Shown in pieces: positions 6,408-8,411 of a DNA stretch of 8,411 nt; the first letter of the stretch is position 1, and each line of letters opens with the position of its first letter. Made by a program: the position numbers and the translations under genes. Origin of the DNA: an uncultured Treponema sp. (GTDB taxonomy: Bacteria > Spirochaetota > Spirochaetia > Treponematales > Treponemataceae); assembly GCA_905236315.1 (NCBI GenBank), contig CAJOPO010000157.1:1-8411 (forward strand). The letters are read 5' to 3'. The notes beneath the pieces are model-generated. The model had not been told where the DNA came from. It did not search any database and saw nothing but the letters and a program-made list of their open reading frames with translations.

Positions 6408-7687
6408 ATATTCAAGAAATACTTTTAAATATCGTGTGTCCGCTTAGTGCAGAATTATTATTACTTTACTGTGGAGCGTTTTTTGCCTCTACAGAAACAG
6501 CGTATACTTCATTAAGTCGTATTACAGTAAGACAGATGCTAAAAGAAAATAAAAAAAATGCTAAAATTGTTTATTCATTGCGTAATAACCTTGAACGACT
6601 TATTTCTACGGTACTAGTAGGGACTAATCTTGTAACAACTTTAGTTTCTGCCATTGCTACAGCTTTTTCTTTAAATGTTTTAGGACCAGAAAAGGTGTCT
6701 TATGGTACAGCGGTGATAAGTATTTTAGTAATTGTCTTTAGTGAGATTGTGCCAAAAACTTATGCAGGGGCAGAGCCAGAAACTATAGCGATAAAAAATG
6801 CTAAAGCAATTTTAGTTATACAAAAAGCAATGTTTCCTGTAATATGCCTTTTTGATTCTCTTACAAAGGCTCTTAATGTTTTAGAAAAAAGTTTTATAAA
6901 AAAAGATTCTCCCTTACTCACGGAAGCAGAATTGCGTACTCTACTTGATTTAGGCAAAACAGAAGGTACACTTGAAGAAGATGAAAAAAATATGCTTGAG
7001 CGTATATTTGATTTTTCTGATTTACGCTTAGGGGATATAATGCGTCATCGTTCTTTGGTAAAATATGTTAATGTAGAAAGTTCTTTAGATGAAGTTATTT
7101 CTGCCTTTGCTCTTTCTGGCTATTCAAGATTGCCTGTTTATAAGGGAACTACAGAAAATGTTATAGGGGTGCTTCATTATAAGGCTATATTATTTGCAGG
7201 TAAAGAAATCACTTCTAGTAAAGACTTTGTTCGTATATGTATGACGCAAACAATTTTTGTTCCTAAAACACTTACGGCTCTTGATTTACTAAAGCGTTTT
7301 AAGAAAGAGAGAAAAAACTTTGCTGTAGTAGTAAATGAATATGGAGAAAGTGCAGGTGTTGTTACAATGGACGATATTTTGCGAGCAGTATTTGGTCGCA
7401 TAACGGATGAGTATGGTTCTGTAGAAGTGCCTCCAGAAAAGCGTATTGTACTCTCTGGTCCAAATGAATTTATTGTGCCTGGTGATATGAAATTAGACGA
7501 TGTAAATGATGTACTAAAGTTAGACCTTGATAGCGAAAACTTTGATACCTTAGGTGGCTGGCTTTTAGAAAGATTTGATGAGTTACCTTCTGTTGGAGCC
7601 GTGTATCGTTCAGCAAATGTTATATATATTGTAGAAGACCAAAGCGCACGCCGTGTGCAAAGTGTACGTGTGCGCTTTGTATCTTAA
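6404..7687 (+). CDS. CNNM/CorC-family transporter with CBS pair (second of the tandem pair, diverged)
   Basis: The 427-aa product has the same architecture as the preceding gene. The CNNM membrane domain (about 8-160) carries FFASTETAY (26-34), GTNLVTT (73-79) and FSEIVPKTYAG (112-122). Two CBS domains lie at about 208-335, with YSRLPVY at 240-246 and NEYGESAGVVTMDDI at 311-325. A C-terminal CorC_HlyC domain covers about 348-425. The two proteins share a register throughout (for example FSDL...DIM and GxITDEY) but have diverged strongly, which suggests an old duplication with separate roles or a heteromeric pair. The usual DIMVPR before the first CBS domain reads DIMRHR here (211-216), without the proline. 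Family knowledge points to Mg2+/Co2+ transport or its control by ATP. It is the last gene of the operon. Its final codons contain a strong hairpin, and its TAA interlocks with the stop of the opposite-strand kinase gene. Confidence 0.91.
   Translation: MNIQEILLNIVCPLSAELLLLYCGAFFASTETAYTSLSRITVRQMLKENKKNAKIVYSLRNNLERLISTVLVGTNLVTTLVSAIATAFSLNVLGPEKVSYGTAVISILVIVFSEIVPKTYAGAEPETIAIKNAKAILVIQKAMFPVICLFDSLTKALNVLEKSFIKKDSPLLTEAELRTLLDLGKTEGTLEEDEKNMLERIFDFSDLRLGDIMRHRSLVKYVNVESSLDEVISAFALSGYSRLPVYKGTTENVIGVLHYKAILFAGKEITSSKDFVRICMTQTIFVPKTLTALDLLKRFKKERKNFAVVVNEYGESAGVVTMDDILRAVFGRITDEYGSVEVPPEKRIVLSGPNEFIVPGDMKLDDVNDVLKLDLDSENFDTLGGWLLERFDELPSVGAVYRSANVIYIVEDQSARRVQSVRVRFVS
7640..7679. terminator. 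Hairpin in the last codons of the second CNNM gene, candidate terminator for the convergent genes
   Basis: Arms caaagcgcac (7640-7649) and gtgcgctttg (7670-7679) pair perfectly over ten bases, extended inward by a G-U and a C-G pair, around a loop of about 16 bases. There is no intergenic space between the convergent genes, so this is the only obvious place for a termination signal. For the minus-strand gene the hairpin lies just after the stop and is followed by a moderately U-rich stretch (ggtcttctac then atatata). For the plus strand it is followed by tatcttaagc, which is not a U-tract. It therefore suits the kinase transcript better. Confidence 0.45.
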
Positions 7688-8328
7688 GCATGTTGAACTA
7701 CTTGCACTATAAGTTCTGCTGTTTTTTCTAATCCTAGCATAGAACTGTTTATTAGCAAATCATAATGTGCTCTGTTTCCCCAAGTGCGTTCTGTAAAAGT
7801 GTTATAATGATTAGCACGTCTTTTATCTATTAGTTTTACTTCTTTTTCTGCACTTTCTGGGGCTAGACCTTTTTGCTCTATAGCTCGTTTTACTTTATCT
7901 TCTAAGGGAGCATAAATAAATACGTTTAAAAGTTCATCTTTGTTTATTTCTTCACAATGGCGTAAGATATAGTCTGAGCATCTACCAACTATTACACAAG
8001 GTCCCTTTTTTGCAAGTTCTATTATAACATTTCTCTGTGCATTAAATACTTGGTCGGCAAGAGGAAGATTAGGAAGTTGTGTTGTGTGATGTAAGGATGA
8101 TGTGCCAGGGGAGGCATAACTTGCACCTAGTAGCATAGTATATAACCAGCCAGAAGAAATATTTTGTTCTGTTTTCTTTATAAACTCAGGAGAAAGCCCT
8201 GAATCTTTTGCCGTCATATCAATAATCTCTTTATCATAAAAGGGAACATTCAACTGCTTAGCAACCATTTTGCCTATAGAATGTCCTCCGCTACCATATT
8301 CTCTGCTTATTGTAATTATTTGCTTCAT
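7684..8328 (-). CDS. Cytidylate-kinase-like P-loop kinase (Cytidylate_kin2 family)
   Basis: This 214-aa cytoplasmic protein begins with a strand, MKQIITISREYG, leading into a P-loop variant GSGGHSIGK (12-20), as in the cytidylate kinase-like family. Supporting features are PFYDKEIIDMTA (29-40), a nucleotide-fold strand PCVIVGRCSDYIL (110-122), and a basic LID-like region DKRRANHYNTFTER (168-181) followed by the HYDLLINSS ending typical of the family. Members are distant relatives of CMP kinase (Cmk). The true substrate is often unknown, so a cmk symbol is not justified. I start it at the ATG at 8328 because AAGGGG lies five bases before it. A GTG two codons further up (8334) would overlap that site. 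It converges on the operon and shares the four bases TTAA at the stop codons. Whether it is cotranscribed with a gene beyond the right edge cannot be seen. Confidence 0.85.
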   Translation of the reverse strand: MKQIITISREYGSGGHSIGKMVAKQLNVPFYDKEIIDMTAKDSGLSPEFIKKTEQNISSGWLYTMLLGASYASPGTSSLHHTTQLPNLPLADQVFNAQRNVIIELAKKGPCVIVGRCSDYILRHCEEINKDELLNVFIYAPLEDKVKRAIEQKGLAPESAEKEVKLIDKRRANHYNTFTERTWGNRAHYDLLINSSMLGLEKTAELIVQVVQHA

Positions 8329-8333
8329 AATCA

Positions 8334-8339
8334 CCCCTT
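8334..8339 (-). promoter_or_regulatory. Ribosome binding site of the kinase gene, deciding its start
   Basis: On the minus strand AAGGGG precedes the ATG at 8328 by five bases (TGATT). It is the strongest Shine-Dalgarno in the window. The GTG at 8334-8332 begins inside it and so is an unlikely start. Confidence 0.75.
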
Positions 8340-8349
8340 CTATCTTATA

Positions 8350-8365
8350 TCTAAGGAACCTTAGA
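8350..8365. promoter_or_regulatory. Inverted repeat in the kinase upstream region, possible operator
   Basis: Seven-base arms tctaagg and ccttaga flank a two-base aa centre, about 20 bases above the kinase start codon. The size and symmetry would suit a dimeric regulator. On the minus strand TATAAG at 8349-8344 abuts it. If used as a -10 box, transcription would start about at the ribosome binding site, which argues against that reading. No convincing promoter was located. Confidence 0.2.
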
Positions 8366-8374
8366 CTTATGGGA

Positions 8375-8402
8375 GCCTCTAAAAACTTCAGTTTTTAGAG
8401 GC
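8375..8402. repeat. Perfect 12-bp-stem palindrome with a 4-base loop
   Basis: Arms gcctctaaaaac (8375-8386) and gtttttagaggc (8391-8402) are perfectly complementary around ttca. The GC-rich part is at the base of the stem and the A5/T5 part next to the loop, the reverse of a usual bidirectional terminator, and neither side is followed by a U-tract. It could be a terminator of the neighbouring unit that needs no U-tract, a leader hairpin of the kinase transcript, or one copy of a dispersed palindromic repeat. Confidence 0.55.
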
Positions 8403-8411
8403 AACTTTGAA

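Noticed and set aside
5585..7401. Minus-strand open frames of 65-84 codons opposite the two CNNM/CorC genes
   Set aside because: They are antisense to conserved CBS and CorC domains, with no independent support.
5136..7687. Calling the two CNNM/CorC proteins haemolysin virulence factors
   Set aside because: The architecture is that of a widespread ion-transport family. The haemolysin name is historical, and nothing in the sequence shows a toxin function.

Overview
The window reads as a chromosomal segment of an AT-rich bacterium, most likely a spirochaete of the Treponema type. This placement rests on weak cues: tandem CNNM/CorC ('TlyC-like haemolysin') genes, a two-domain thioredoxin-fold envelope protein, a Cytidylate_kin2-type kinase, and general base composition. 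No rRNA or other phylogenetic marker is present. I see no tRNA, rRNA, CRISPR array, transposase, integrase or phage gene. Nearly every base from 167 to 8328 is coding.

Layout. Bases 1-166 hold a GC-rich, palindrome-rich block of unknown identity, then a very AT-rich stretch with a perfect TATAAT box only six bases before the first start codon. Four forward genes follow as a compact operon. They are a long single-chain purL (phosphoribosylformylglycinamidine synthase, 1349 aa), a secreted or lipid-anchored thioredoxin-fold protein that has lost the CxxC active site, and two consecutive CNNM/CorC membrane proteins with CBS pairs. The junctions are an abutting stop/start, an 8-base overlap and a 4-base ATGA overlap, so the last three genes are probably translationally coupled. 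A convergent gene for a cytidylate-kinase-like P-loop kinase lies on the minus strand. Its stop codon interlocks with that of the last operon gene in a shared TTAA. Upstream of that kinase, the right edge (8329-8411) carries a strong ribosome binding site, a small inverted repeat and a perfect 12-bp-stem palindrome.

How the genes fit together. PurL performs the fourth step of de novo purine synthesis, which consumes ATP and glutamine and needs Mg2+. The two CNNM/CorC proteins are members of a family of Mg2+ (or Co2+) transport proteins regulated by ATP binding to CBS domains. The thioredoxin-like protein is co-transcribed with them and probably sits in the periplasm or on a membrane. A functional link between purine synthesis and divalent-cation handling is possible but is only inferred from gene order; no other pur gene is present. 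I found no clearly new multi-gene system. The most notable points are the probably leaderless purL message, the cysteine-free thioredoxin fold in an operon with the paired CNNM proteins, the hairpin buried in the last codons of the second CNNM gene, and the palindromes at both window edges.
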